Positions 38,204 to 46,061 of a stretch of DNA of 64,000 nt are shown one piece after another (within the stretch, counting starts at the first letter, position 1; each line of letters begins with the position of its first letter). Origin of the DNA: Pseudomonadota bacterium (lineage in GTDB: Bacteria > Pseudomonadota > Alphaproteobacteria > Rhizobiales > Devosiaceae); the NCBI GenBank assembly GCA_023391095.1, contig JAEWBN010000013.1, positions 62,001 to 126,000 on the forward strand. Reading direction: 5' to 3'. The notes below the pieces were generated by a model. The model was not told the DNA's origin, ran no database searches, and worked only from the letters and a program-made list of their open reading frames with translations. A program made the translations under genes and the position numbers.

Positions 38204-38324
38204 AAAGAACTCCTTTCAGCTTTGTGGACGGGGGTATCGTCACAAATATTTCACGCTTTGTCGACGCCGTTCGGACCGGCTCCGGAAATCTGGTGCAAAA
38301 CGATCCGTGATCGGTTAACCAAGG

Positions 38325-38570
38325 ATGATCGGGGCCTCAGCAAAGCGTTTTTCCATGCTGCCGTTGGACAAGGAACACGAAGCCCGGCTCGGGCTCGAAC
38401 TGGCGACAAAACGGCAGGAACACGCCGATCTCGACGCGGCCATCCAGACCCTGATGCAGTCCCACTATGCCGACCAGATGCTCATCCAGCGTCTCAAGAA
38501 GCGCAAGCTCGCGCTCAAGGACCGGATCGTGCAACTGGAGAATATCCTGCTTCCCGACATCATCGCTTGA
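38325..38570 (+). CDS. YdcH family protein (DUF465), second copy
   Basis: A protein of 81 residues (71 if the ATG at 38355 is used) with the same architecture as its neighbour: EARLGLELATKRQEHADLDA and QRLKKRKLALKDRIVQLEN. Neither ATG has a clear ribosome site; 38355 gives the shorter, more typical N-terminus. The pair is divergent and probably arose by duplication, although identity between the copies looks limited to the family core. Confidence 0.8.
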   Translation: MIGASAKRFSMLPLDKEHEARLGLELATKRQEHADLDAAIQTLMQSHYADQMLIQRLKKRKLALKDRIVQLENILLPDIIA

Positions 38571-38676
38571 GGCAGCATTGTGGCAATCGGGGGCTTCGCC
38601 AACGCCGTCCCCGCCTTGAGTCGTCGCCCGATTTGCGCTAATGCCGCGCTTTGCAGAGCGGGATGGGGGAAATTCC

Positions 38677-39168
38677 ATGCTCAAGCCACCGGTCGCCATC
38701 GTCATGGGCAGCCAATCGGACTGGCCCACCATGCGGCTGGCCGCTGAAACCCTCGAAACCCTTGAAGTCGAATATGAGGCGCGCATCGTTTCGGCGCATC
38801 GCACGCCCGAGCGCATGGTGGATTTTGCCACCAATGCCAAGGCCGAGGGGATCAAGGTCATCATTGCCGGGGCTGGCGGGGCCGCCCATCTGCCCGGCAT
38901 GATCGCCTCAATGACCACCCTGCCTGTCTTTGGCGTGCCGGTGCGCTCCAAGGCCTTGAGCGGCATGGACAGCCTTTATTCCATCGTCCAGATGCCCGGC
39001 GGCATCCCGGTGGGTACGCTGGCCATCGGCGAACCCGGCGCCATCAATGCAGCGCTCCTGGCCGCTTCCGTGCTGGCGCTGGGCGATGATGAACTGGCCG
39101 AGCGACTGGAAGCCCATCGCGCCCGCCAGACCGCCGCCGTGCCGCAATTCCCGTCCGATCTCGAGTAG
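38677..39168 (+). CDS. purE: N5-carboxyaminoimidazole ribonucleotide mutase
   Basis: Purine biosynthesis enzyme of 163 residues that moves the carboxyl group of N5-CAIR to C4, giving CAIR. Motifs: VAIVMGSQSDWPTM (CO2/nucleotide loop), SAHRTPERM with the catalytic histidine, GAGGAAHLPGM, and MPGGIPVGTLAIG. ATG 38677 follows GGGGGA; an upstream ATG at 38641 would add 12 residues. purK follows after four bases. Confidence 0.94.
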   Translation: MLKPPVAIVMGSQSDWPTMRLAAETLETLEVEYEARIVSAHRTPERMVDFATNAKAEGIKVIIAGAGGAAHLPGMIASMTTLPVFGVPVRSKALSGMDSLYSIVQMPGGIPVGTLAIGEPGAINAALLAASVLALGDDELAERLEAHRARQTAAVPQFPSDLE

Positions 39169-39172
39169 TCCC

Positions 39173-40258
39173 TTGACCGACACATCTTCTCCGCTCGCTC
39201 CCGGCTCCACCATCGGCATTCTGGGCGGGGGGCAGCTTGGACGCATGCTGGCGCTGGCCGCAGCCAAGCTGGGGCTGAAGTCGCACATCTACTGCCCCGA
39301 TCCGCAGAGCCCGGCTTTCGACGTGACCCCGTTCAAGACCGTTGCCGCCTATAACGATGTCGAGGCGCTCAGGGCCTTTGCGGATCAGGTCGACGTGGTC
39401 ACCTATGAATTCGAGAATGTCCCTGCCGCCACGGCGGAGGTGCTGGCCGGCTTGAAGCCACTGCGTCCCGGTGCCAATGCGCTGGCCATTTCGCAGGACC
39501 GGCTCGCCGAAAAATCCTTTCTGGCCTCCAAGAACATTCCAGTCGCGCCGTATCGGGCTGTGCACAGTCTCGAAGAGCTGCATCAGGCGGTGAGCGATCT
39601 CGGCCTGCCGGCCGTGCTCAAGACGACGCGGCTGGGTTATGACGGCAAGGGCCAGCGCGTCCTCCGAGAAGCTGGCGACGCCGAGGCGGCCTTCAACGAC
39701 CTTGCGCCCCATCCGCTGGTGCTCGAAGGCTTTGTGCCGTTCGAGAAGGAAATCTCCGTCGTGGTGGCGCGCGGCCTCGATGGCACGGTGCGGGCTTTCG
39801 ATCCGGCCGAGAATGTGCATCGCCACCACATCCTCCATACCTCGACGGTCCCCGCCAGCATTCCGCCGGGCGTTGAAAAGCACGCGCAGATGCTGGCCAA
39901 GGTCATCGTCGTGGCACTCGACTATGTCGGCGTGCTGGGGGTCGAATTCTTCGTCGTGCCGGGCGAGCGCCCGACGCTTCTGGTCAACGAGATCGCCCCG
40001 CGCGTGCACAATTCCGGCCACTGGACGGAAGCGGTGTGCCTCACCGACCAGTTCGAGCAGCATATCCGCGCCATTGCCGGCTGGCCGCTGGGCGATCCGC
40101 GCCGCATGGCCGATGTGGTGATGCAGAACCTTGTCGGCGACGAAGTCGACATCGTGCCCTCCGGCCTCGACGGCGATACTCAGCCGCACCTCTACGGCAA
40201 GGCCGAAGCCCGTCCGGGCCGCAAGATGGGCCATATCAACACGATCGTGCGGGCATAG
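39173..40258 (+). CDS. purK: N5-carboxyaminoimidazole ribonucleotide synthase
   Basis: ATP-grasp enzyme of 361 residues that makes N5-CAIR from AIR, bicarbonate and ATP, the substrate of PurE. Signature parts are IGILGGGQLGRMLALAA at the N-terminus, YEFENVPA, KTTRLGYDGKGQ in the ATP-grasp core, and NEIAPRVHNSGHWT near the metal site. The frame stays open into purE, but TTG 39173 gives the correct family N-terminus and follows the purE stop by four bases, so the start codon is TTG. Confidence 0.93.
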   Translation: MTDTSSPLAPGSTIGILGGGQLGRMLALAAAKLGLKSHIYCPDPQSPAFDVTPFKTVAAYNDVEALRAFADQVDVVTYEFENVPAATAEVLAGLKPLRPGANALAISQDRLAEKSFLASKNIPVAPYRAVHSLEELHQAVSDLGLPAVLKTTRLGYDGKGQRVLREAGDAEAAFNDLAPHPLVLEGFVPFEKEISVVVARGLDGTVRAFDPAENVHRHHILHTSTVPASIPPGVEKHAQMLAKVIVVALDYVGVLGVEFFVVPGERPTLLVNEIAPRVHNSGHWTEAVCLTDQFEQHIRAIAGWPLGDPRRMADVVMQNLVGDEVDIVPSGLDGDTQPHLYGKAEARPGRKMGHINTIVRA

Positions 40259-40294
40259 CAGCCCACCGGCTCGGCAAAATTCTCCTGAGCAGTC

Positions 40295-40455
40295 CCGATC
40301 ACCGGCCCACACCTCCCCCTCGACGGGGGAGGCACGTGCAGCTTGGCCCGAAGGGCCTTAGCGCAGCTCGGAGGGGGTGCTGACGCATTCAAGCCCCGTG
40401 AGCACCCCACCTTCCCCTCTGGGGAGAGGTTGGCCGTAGGCCGGGTGATGGAGCC
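40295..40455. repeat. Intergenic palindromic repeats after purK
   Basis: Two hairpin elements: CCTCCCCCTCGACGGGGGAGG (40312-40332, mostly symmetric) with flanking ACCGGCCCACA and GGAGGGGGTGC, and CTTCCCCTCTGGGGAGAGG (40411-40429) followed by TTGGCCGTAGGCCGGGTGATGG. The same two families recur at 51456, 58876, 59284 and 61408. Located between the convergent purK and hydrolase genes. Confidence 0.75.
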
Positions 40456-40462
40456 TTCGTCC

Positions 40463-41155
40463 TTACCGCCCCAACCACCGCTTCATCGCAGCGGCGACCG
40501 CCACCGGGTTTTCCAGCGTCGGCACGTGGCCGGCGGTAGGGAAGACAGCAAGCTCAGCGCCCGCGATCATGCCGGCCATTTCCTCGGAGAGCGGCAGGGG
40601 AATGAGCTTGTCCTCGGCGCCTACGCCCACCAGCGTGGGCACGGCAATATCCCCAAGGAAGGGCCGGGAATCGATGCGGCCCATGATGGCCGTCTGCTGG
40701 CGCAGATAGGTCTGGTCGGACACCCGCATCGCCATGTCGTGCACCGCTTCGGCGATGGGGCCCTCGAGATGGGCGGGGGCAACGAGATTGGGCAGCGACA
40801 GGCGCGAGACCAGCGCCGCCTTGCCCTGCAGCACGAGGTCCATTTCCGCGCGCCGCGCCTCTTTCTTTTCCTCCGTGTCCGCCCGAGCATTGGTATCGAA
40901 CAGCGCTAGGTGGGTGATGCGCTCGGGCGCCTGCCGGATCATTTCGAGCACCACATAGCCGCCCATGGACAGGCCCGCGAGGGCAAAGCGCTGGGGGGCG
41001 GCGGCCAGAATGCGGCGGGCCATGGCGGCGATGGACTCGTCGCGCGAGACATCGGCCACCACAGAGGCCACGCTTTCGGGGAGCTGGGCAATCAGCGGCG
41101 CATAAAGGTAGCCATCGCAGCGCAGGCCGGGGACGAGAACGAGGGGCTGATCCAT
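40463..41155 (-). CDS. Alpha/beta hydrolase
   Basis: Cytosolic hydrolase of 230 residues. The nucleophile elbow is GLSMGG (S63), the acid is in GVGAEDKLIP, and the histidine in TAGHVPTLENP. The start LVLVPGLRCDGYLYAPLIAQL has the oxyanion loop after beta-3. The substrate is unknown. The frame is open to 41842, but ATG 41155 has AGGAG upstream and gives the canonical length. It is preceded by the divergent rpsU. Confidence 0.85.
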   Translation of the reverse strand: MDQPLVLVPGLRCDGYLYAPLIAQLPESVASVVADVSRDESIAAMARRILAAAPQRFALAGLSMGGYVVLEMIRQAPERITHLALFDTNARADTEEKKEARRAEMDLVLQGKAALVSRLSLPNLVAPAHLEGPIAEAVHDMAMRVSDQTYLRQQTAIMGRIDSRPFLGDIAVPTLVGVGAEDKLIPLPLSEEMAGMIAGAELAVFPTAGHVPTLENPVAVAAAMKRWLGR

Positions 41156-41367
41156 GATAGGCTCCTGTGCGGGGACAAAAGCCGTAGCCAAACCGCAGCA
41201 AACCGGCAAGATGCCCGCAATTTTCCCCTTGCGAGTGTGGACAGGCGGGGATTCTTGGGCTATAGACCCCGCCACGGTGACCGGCTCGGCTGGTCGGCGG
41301 AGTGGCTTTTTTGGTCCCTTCGCTTTCATCCAAACAATTTGCCAAGCTTTGAAAGGGCGGTTGACCT

Positions 41368-41619
41368 TTGCAAGTAGTCGTTCGCGATAACAATGTTGAC
41401 CAGGCGCTGCGCGCACTGAAGAAGAAGCTGCAGCGCGAAGGCGTTTTCCGCGAGATGAAGCTTCGCAACTATTATGAGAAGCCCTCTGAGAAGAAGGCTC
41501 GCCAGAAGGCCGAGGCTGTGCGCCGCGCCCGCAAGCTGGCCCGCAAGCGCGCTCAGCGCGAAGGCGGCATCGCAGCAGCTCCGGGTCGTCCGGCCGCTGC
41601 AGCCGGTGGCCGTAGCTAA
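41368..41619 (+). CDS. rpsU: 30S ribosomal protein S21
   Basis: Basic protein of 83 residues in the small ribosomal subunit, near the anti-Shine-Dalgarno end of 16S rRNA. The family core VVVRDNNVDQALRALKKKLQ and MKLRNYYEKPSEKKARQKAE is complete, with an alphaproteobacterial Ala/Arg-rich tail. The start codon is TTG (41368), preceded by AAAGGGCGG; no ATG is available near this point. A good terminator follows. Confidence 0.94.
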   Translation: MQVVVRDNNVDQALRALKKKLQREGVFREMKLRNYYEKPSEKKARQKAEAVRRARKLARKRAQREGGIAAAPGRPAAAAGGRS

Positions 41620-41645
41620 GCTCGGATCGCTTTGAATGTTTGAAG

Positions 41646-41672
41646 ACGCCGTCCCTTGTGGGCGGCGTTTTT
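41646..41672 (+). terminator. Rho-independent terminator after rpsU
   Basis: ACGCCG(T)CCC pairs with GGGCGGCGT around TTGT with one bulged T, followed by TTTTTG. It lies 26 bases after the rpsU stop. Confidence 0.85.
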
Positions 41673-41702
41673 GTTTGTGCGTTTTCTGTTAGCGCTTTCG
41701 GA

Positions 41703-42905
41703 TCAGGCCCTGCGGCGCCGGCGGTCGAGCACGGCCACGCCGATGGCCAGCAGGGCCATGACCGGCAGCTGGATGCTGAGCGCTGTCCGCGCATCGGGGA
41801 ACAGGGTGCCGGCGGCCAGTGAGCCGATGAAGCCGCCGCCAATCTGGAAAAAGCCGGTCAGCGCCCCCGCTGCGCCCGCAATGGCGCCAAAGCCGGCCAT
41901 GGCCGCCGCCGTGGCATTGGGGCTGATAAAGGCGAGCCCCACCATCCAGACCCCGACCGGCGCCATGATGGCGACCACCGAGGTGGGGAAGAGGTTGGGC
42001 AGGATGGCAAAGCCCAAGGCGCTCAGCGCCAGGAGGGCCAGCGCGATCACCGTCAGCCGGTCGGTATGCATGCGGCTTGCCAGATAGCCCACGGTCAGGT
42101 TGCCCAGAATGAAGGACGCGGTCTGTACCAGCATGGCCAAGGCAAACTGGAACGGGCTCATGCCCAATTCGCCAATGATGATGAAGGGCAGGAGCGCGGT
42201 AAAGCCGTGGAACCCGGCAAAGGTCAGGCAGAGCAGCAGCGAGGGCATGAGGAAGTCGGGTGCCGTCAGCAGCATCCGGTAGTTGCGCAGGATGACGTCG
42301 GGGCGGAAGGGAATGCGCGCCGCGGGCGGCAGCGTTTCGCGGGCGCTGGTGCCCAGCAGCGCCAGGATGGCGAGCCCGAACCCGGCCATGACCACGAACA
42401 TCTGATGCCAGTTACCCACAAGCAGGATGACGCTGCCCAGCGTGGGAGCAACAGCCGGTGTCACGGTCAGGATCAGGTTGATCATGGTGAGGATGCGGAT
42501 CGCTTCGGCGCCGGTGAACTGGTCGCGCACCATGGCCCGCGACAGCGCCACGCCCGCCGACACGCCGAAACCCTGGATAAAACGGCCGAGGAACAGCACT
42601 TCGAGCGTCGGGGCGATGGCGGAAACCAGGCTCCCCAGCACATAGATGCCGAAAAACGCCATGCCCACGCCGCGGCGCCCGAAGCGGTCCGACAACGGAC
42701 CGCAGATCAACTGCGCAATGGCAAAGGCGGCGAAATACACGGTCAGCGTCAGCTTGCCGGCAGCCTCGGTCGTGCCAAAGGCTTCGACAATGGTGGGCAG
42801 GGCCGGGGCATAAAGCGTCAGGCTGAGGGGGCCGGTGGCGACCATCAGGCCGCCGATAATGGCCGTGCGGCGTGCGCTCATGCCCGCCGGAGCGGAAGCG
42901 GTCAC
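41703..42905 (-). CDS. Bcr/CflA family drug-resistance MFS transporter
   Basis: Twelve-helix exporter of 400 residues. Motif A appears as GPLSDRFGRRGV, and the start SLTLYAPALPTIVEAF with GKLTLTVYFAAFAIAQLICGPLSD is typical of Bcr/CflA, which export bicyclomycin, chloramphenicol or similar compounds by proton antiport. The GTG start shares four bases (GTGA) with the stop of the upstream hydrolase, implying coupling; an ATG eight codons later is an alternative. The substrate is unknown. Confidence 0.87.
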   Translation of the reverse strand: MTASAPAGMSARRTAIIGGLMVATGPLSLTLYAPALPTIVEAFGTTEAAGKLTLTVYFAAFAIAQLICGPLSDRFGRRGVGMAFFGIYVLGSLVSAIAPTLEVLFLGRFIQGFGVSAGVALSRAMVRDQFTGAEAIRILTMINLILTVTPAVAPTLGSVILLVGNWHQMFVVMAGFGLAILALLGTSARETLPPAARIPFRPDVILRNYRMLLTAPDFLMPSLLLCLTFAGFHGFTALLPFIIIGELGMSPFQFALAMLVQTASFILGNLTVGYLASRMHTDRLTVIALALLALSALGFAILPNLFPTSVVAIMAPVGVWMVGLAFISPNATAAAMAGFGAIAGAAGALTGFFQIGGGFIGSLAAGTLFPDARTALSIQLPVMALLAIGVAVLDRRRRRA

Positions 42906-43711
42906 GGAGCGATGGCTTTCTCGAAGAAGGGCCGCGCGCGCTCCCAGATCCCGGCGGCCCAGAGGTCGGAATGGTCCGCCCCCGGCACGATCCAGAGTTC
43001 AAACGGGTTGGGCGCCAGCGCATAAAGGCGCTCGCCATTGGTGACGTCGATGGTCGCATCGGCCGTGCCATGGGCGATCAGCACCGGCTCGCTCACGTCC
43101 TTGATCCAGACGTTGTTGGGAAACTGGTCCTGCATGACCAGGCCCACCGGCAGGAAGGGATAACGCTCACCCGCCACGGTGACGGCGGAGAGGAACGGGG
43201 TTTCGAGCAGCAGCGCCTTGGCGTCGCGTTGGCTCGCGACATAAGTGGCCGGACCCGTGCCGAGCGAGCGGCCCCAGATCAGGATGGGCGCGCCCTGCTG
43301 GGCCGCCCAGTCATAGGCGGTGAGCGCGTCGGCAAGGACATTGTCCTGGCTGATGGTGCCGGGCGAGGCGGGAAAGCCGCGATAATCGAAGGCCACAAAG
43401 CCATAGCCCTCGGCCACGAACCGCTCGAAGCGCTCATGCTCTTCGCTGAAGCTGCGGGCATTGCCCTTGTAATAGATAATGAGCGGCATGCCGGCGCGCG
43501 GCGCCTGATACCAGCCGTTGATCACCCCGTCGCCAGAGGGCAGGGCGATGTCCTGCGCATTGGCCAGGCCCGTCTCTGCCAGCGCCAGGACCGGCCCGTC
43601 CGGCGCATATTGCAGCGCCCGCTGGTTGAAAAACATGTAGCCCACGATGCCGCCATAGGCGAGGACCGCCACCAGCAGCACGGCGATCACGATACGGCGC
43701 AGCAGCTTCAC
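42902..43711 (-). CDS. Membrane-anchored alpha/beta hydrolase (BEM46/YfhR-like)
   Basis: Protein of 269 residues: one N-terminal membrane anchor (about 6-28), then a hydrolase fold with IIYYKGNARSFSEEHERF (the oxyanion region of BEM46 proteins), nucleophile elbow GRSLGTG, acid in AHGTADATIDV and histidine in PGADHSDLW. The catalytic part faces the periplasm or cytosol depending on topology. The start is GTG (43711). It is translationally coupled to the drug exporter; no substrate is known. Confidence 0.82.
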   Translation of the reverse strand: MKLLRRIVIAVLLVAVLAYGGIVGYMFFNQRALQYAPDGPVLALAETGLANAQDIALPSGDGVINGWYQAPRAGMPLIIYYKGNARSFSEEHERFERFVAEGYGFVAFDYRGFPASPGTISQDNVLADALTAYDWAAQQGAPILIWGRSLGTGPATYVASQRDAKALLLETPFLSAVTVAGERYPFLPVGLVMQDQFPNNVWIKDVSEPVLIAHGTADATIDVTNGERLYALAPNPFELWIVPGADHSDLWAAGIWERARPFFEKAIAP

Positions 43712-43767
43712 TTTCCCGGTCCTCGGCGCGAATCTTTATCCAGCTATAGCAGCCGGATGCGGCGCTG

Positions 43768-44406
43768 TCAGAGTTCGGAAATGGTCTTTTCGAGCGCCTG
43801 GGCGAACACCTCGTCGGGCTGTGCGCCCGACAGGGCGTATTTCTCGGCGAAGACAAAGAAGGGCACGCCGCGAATGCCCTGCTCGGCGGCGCTGGTCGCC
43901 AGCTGCGCGGTCACGCCCAGTTCATGCTCGTCATTGATGGCGTCCAGCGCATCGCCGCGATCCCAGCCGAACTCGGCGGCAATATCGGCCAGCACATTGT
44001 CGTCGTTGATCTGGCGGTGCTCGAGGAAATAGGCCTCGGCAATGGCATTGGCCAGTTCATGCTGGTTGCCATTGGCCTTGGACAGGCGCGTGATGGTATG
44101 CGCCTTGGCGGTATTGAACATGCGCGGCTGCCGGCTGAGATCGAGTTCGATGCCGGCCTTGCGCGCTTCGCTTTCGACGCGCTCCCACATCTCCTTCGGG
44201 TCGCGTCCATATTTTTGCTTGAGCATCTCGCCCACATCGACGCCCTCGGGCGGAACCGTGGGGTCGAGATAGAAGGGGTGGTTTTCCACCACGACCTCGA
44301 TGTCTTCGGGGAGCCTGGCAATGGCCTGATCCAGCCGGGCCGAGCCCACGAGGCACCAGGGGCAGACCACATCGGTAAAGACGTCGATCTTGAGGATTTT
44401 GGTCAT
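43768..44406 (-). CDS. DsbA-family thioredoxin-fold oxidoreductase (FrnE-like)
   Basis: Protein of 212 residues with the redox pair C15-C18 in VVCPWC, right after beta-1 and with no signal peptide, so it is cytosolic. The cis-proline is in GVPFFVF, and the helical insert with KQKYGRDPKEMWERV matches the FrnE / 2-hydroxychromene-2-carboxylate isomerase branch of DsbA proteins. The retained CPWC favours a thiol oxidoreductase. ATG 44406 follows GGAGACC; the longer frame to 44466 adds 20 atypical residues. Confidence 0.85.
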   Translation of the reverse strand: MTKILKIDVFTDVVCPWCLVGSARLDQAIARLPEDIEVVVENHPFYLDPTVPPEGVDVGEMLKQKYGRDPKEMWERVESEARKAGIELDLSRQPRMFNTAKAHTITRLSKANGNQHELANAIAEAYFLEHRQINDDNVLADIAAEFGWDRGDALDAINDEHELGVTAQLATSAAEQGIRGVPFFVFAEKYALSGAQPDEVFAQALEKTISEL

Positions 44407-44491
44407 GATGGGGTCTCCGGCATGCGCTGACCCCGCCCAGATGGCGGTCTGGACGGGGTCTGGCAAGAGGGCACCTGCGGGTAACCTTGCC

Positions 44492-45052
44492 CTAAGCGGC
44501 AGCGGCAGGGGCTGCGTTCTGCCCCTGGATCAGGGCAAAAGGCGGCGTATAGGCTGCGGTGAGGACAAGGCCCATCGTGGCGCTGAAGCCCACAATGGCC
44601 AGCATGGGCGAAATCAGCCAGCCGGCAACCGGGGTCACCGTCCCCACGCGATGCACCGTCGCCAGGCCGAAAAGGAAAAGGCTGGTGCACAAGAGGCTGA
44701 GCTGAAGAGAATCGAGCGGCGCCGTCAGGTAGGGCAGGGCAATATAGGCGCCGATCAGGGTGGCAAGCCACAGGCGTGGCGTGCGTTCGGCACCGGCGGC
44801 GTGGAGAGCCCAGTAGGCAGCGCCCAGAAGCGCAAGCTGCATCAGGTGCACGGCGCCACCCACCCAGCCGGGGAGGCCAAAGGGGGCAAAAAAGAGCGGC
44901 ATGATCCCCAGCGCTTCCGCGCCCAGGTTCACGAGACCAAAAAGGCCAACCGGCAGCCCGGTCAGGCCGACCAGGACCATGGCGCCACGCAGGTCCACGG
45001 CGCGCACACTGCGCTGGCGGGGGCGGGCGCTAATCAGTGCTGTGGTGGCCAT
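44492..45052 (-). CDS. Five-helix membrane protein, possibly TspO/MBR-like
   Basis: Hydrophobic protein of 186 residues with about five membrane helices. The order of features recalls TspO: FAPFGLPGWVGGAVHLMQL in the second helix, a run AYIALPYLTAP, and a final helix with AGWLISPMLAIVGFSATMGL, where TspO has an L-x-PY-x-W-x-x-F-A pattern. Most of the usual tryptophans are missing, so the assignment is weak; it could be an unrelated membrane protein. It stands alone between the FrnE-like gene and slyX. Confidence 0.5.
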   Translation of the reverse strand: MATTALISARPRQRSVRAVDLRGAMVLVGLTGLPVGLFGLVNLGAEALGIMPLFFAPFGLPGWVGGAVHLMQLALLGAAYWALHAAGAERTPRLWLATLIGAYIALPYLTAPLDSLQLSLLCTSLFLFGLATVHRVGTVTPVAGWLISPMLAIVGFSATMGLVLTAAYTPPFALIQGQNAAPAAAA

Positions 45053-45197
45053 TCGGGGGCTCCCCTTCGCATCAACTTGCCAGAGAAATGGGTGGAGGCA
45101 GCATCGGGTTCCGCAAACGTCAACACGCTTGCGTTAGCGAAGAGGGTTGAGGCCGCCTTCCATCAGGCCTAACTGAGGGGCAAAGGAGACCCAGACC

Positions 45198-45410
45198 ATG
45201 GCCGGCAACGATCAGGACGACAGGCTTGATGCCCTTGAAACGCGCATCGCCTATCAGGACCAGACGATCGAGGAGCTCAATGCCACGATCACCGAACAGT
45301 GGAAGGTCATCGAGACGCTGACGCGCAAGCTCACCCTATTGGAAGAGCAGGTGCGCAGCGGCTCCTATATTGCCGATCCGGCGACCGAAAAGCCGCCGCC
45401 GCATTACTGA
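45198..45410 (+). CDS. slyX: SlyX family protein
   Basis: A 70-residue coiled-coil protein: LETRIAYQDQTIEELNATI, then EQWKVIETLTRKLTLLEEQV, and the C-terminal PPPHY motif that marks SlyX. Its function is unknown; in Escherichia coli it lies near slyD. GGGGCAAAGGAGA precedes the ATG. Convergent to the LysE gene with three bases between stops. Confidence 0.9.
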   Translation: MAGNDQDDRLDALETRIAYQDQTIEELNATITEQWKVIETLTRKLTLLEEQVRSGSYIADPATEKPPPHY

Positions 45411-45413
45411 TTG

Positions 45414-46022
45414 TCAGCGGGCCGTCGCAAAGGCGATCCAGGCGGCAATCCCCACAAGCAGCAGGGCGAAGACCACGCCCATCTGCCGGCGCCGGTCTGG
45501 AGCGGTCAGCACCGGCTGCAGGTTGCCGGCCAGAAGCACGACACCGGCATGCACGAGGCTTGCCACCACCACGAAAATGGCGCCGAAGATCAGCGCTTCG
45601 CCCGTGTCGTTCGTGCTGAGAAAGCTCGGCATCACGGTGACGTAGAAGATGGCGGCCTTGGGATTCAGGAGGTTGGTGATCAGCCCGCGGCTGAAAAAGC
45701 GCCCCGCTCCCTCCGTCACCTTGATTGCGCCCAAGGGCTTGCCGCTTTCGCTCCAGGTTTCCCAGGCGAGATAAAGAACATAGCCGATGCCGGCCCAGCG
45801 CAGGGTCTGGTAGAGCCATTCATTGTCGAGCACGACTGCGCCCAGCCCGACGACGGCCAGCAGGCCCAGCAGCATGAGGCCAATGCCTACGCCGGCGACG
45901 CCGGCCAGGCCCGCCAGGCGCCCGCGCTCGGCAGACAGAATGGCGAGGTAAGCCATATTGGGGCCGGGCGTCAGCTCCATCAGCAAGCTGGCGAGGGCGA
46001 ATGAAAAAAGCGCGGCATTCAT
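45414..46022 (-). CDS. LysE/RhtB family amino-acid exporter
   Basis: Inner-membrane protein of 202 residues with six helices. ELTPGPNMAYLAILSAERGR is the conserved N-terminal motif, with GLITNLLNPKAAIFYVTVMP in the middle. LysE/RhtB proteins export amino acids or analogues such as homoserine, threonine or leucine. The substrate cannot be told. Not obviously linked to the neighbouring transhydrogenase genes. Confidence 0.88.
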   Translation of the reverse strand: MNAALFSFALASLLMELTPGPNMAYLAILSAERGRLAGLAGVAGVGIGLMLLGLLAVVGLGAVVLDNEWLYQTLRWAGIGYVLYLAWETWSESGKPLGAIKVTEGAGRFFSRGLITNLLNPKAAIFYVTVMPSFLSTNDTGEALIFGAIFVVVASLVHAGVVLLAGNLQPVLTAPDRRRQMGVVFALLLVGIAAWIAFATAR

Positions 46023-46061
46023 GTCCGCGCTTCCTTCTGTGTGCCGCCTTTCGGCATGGAG

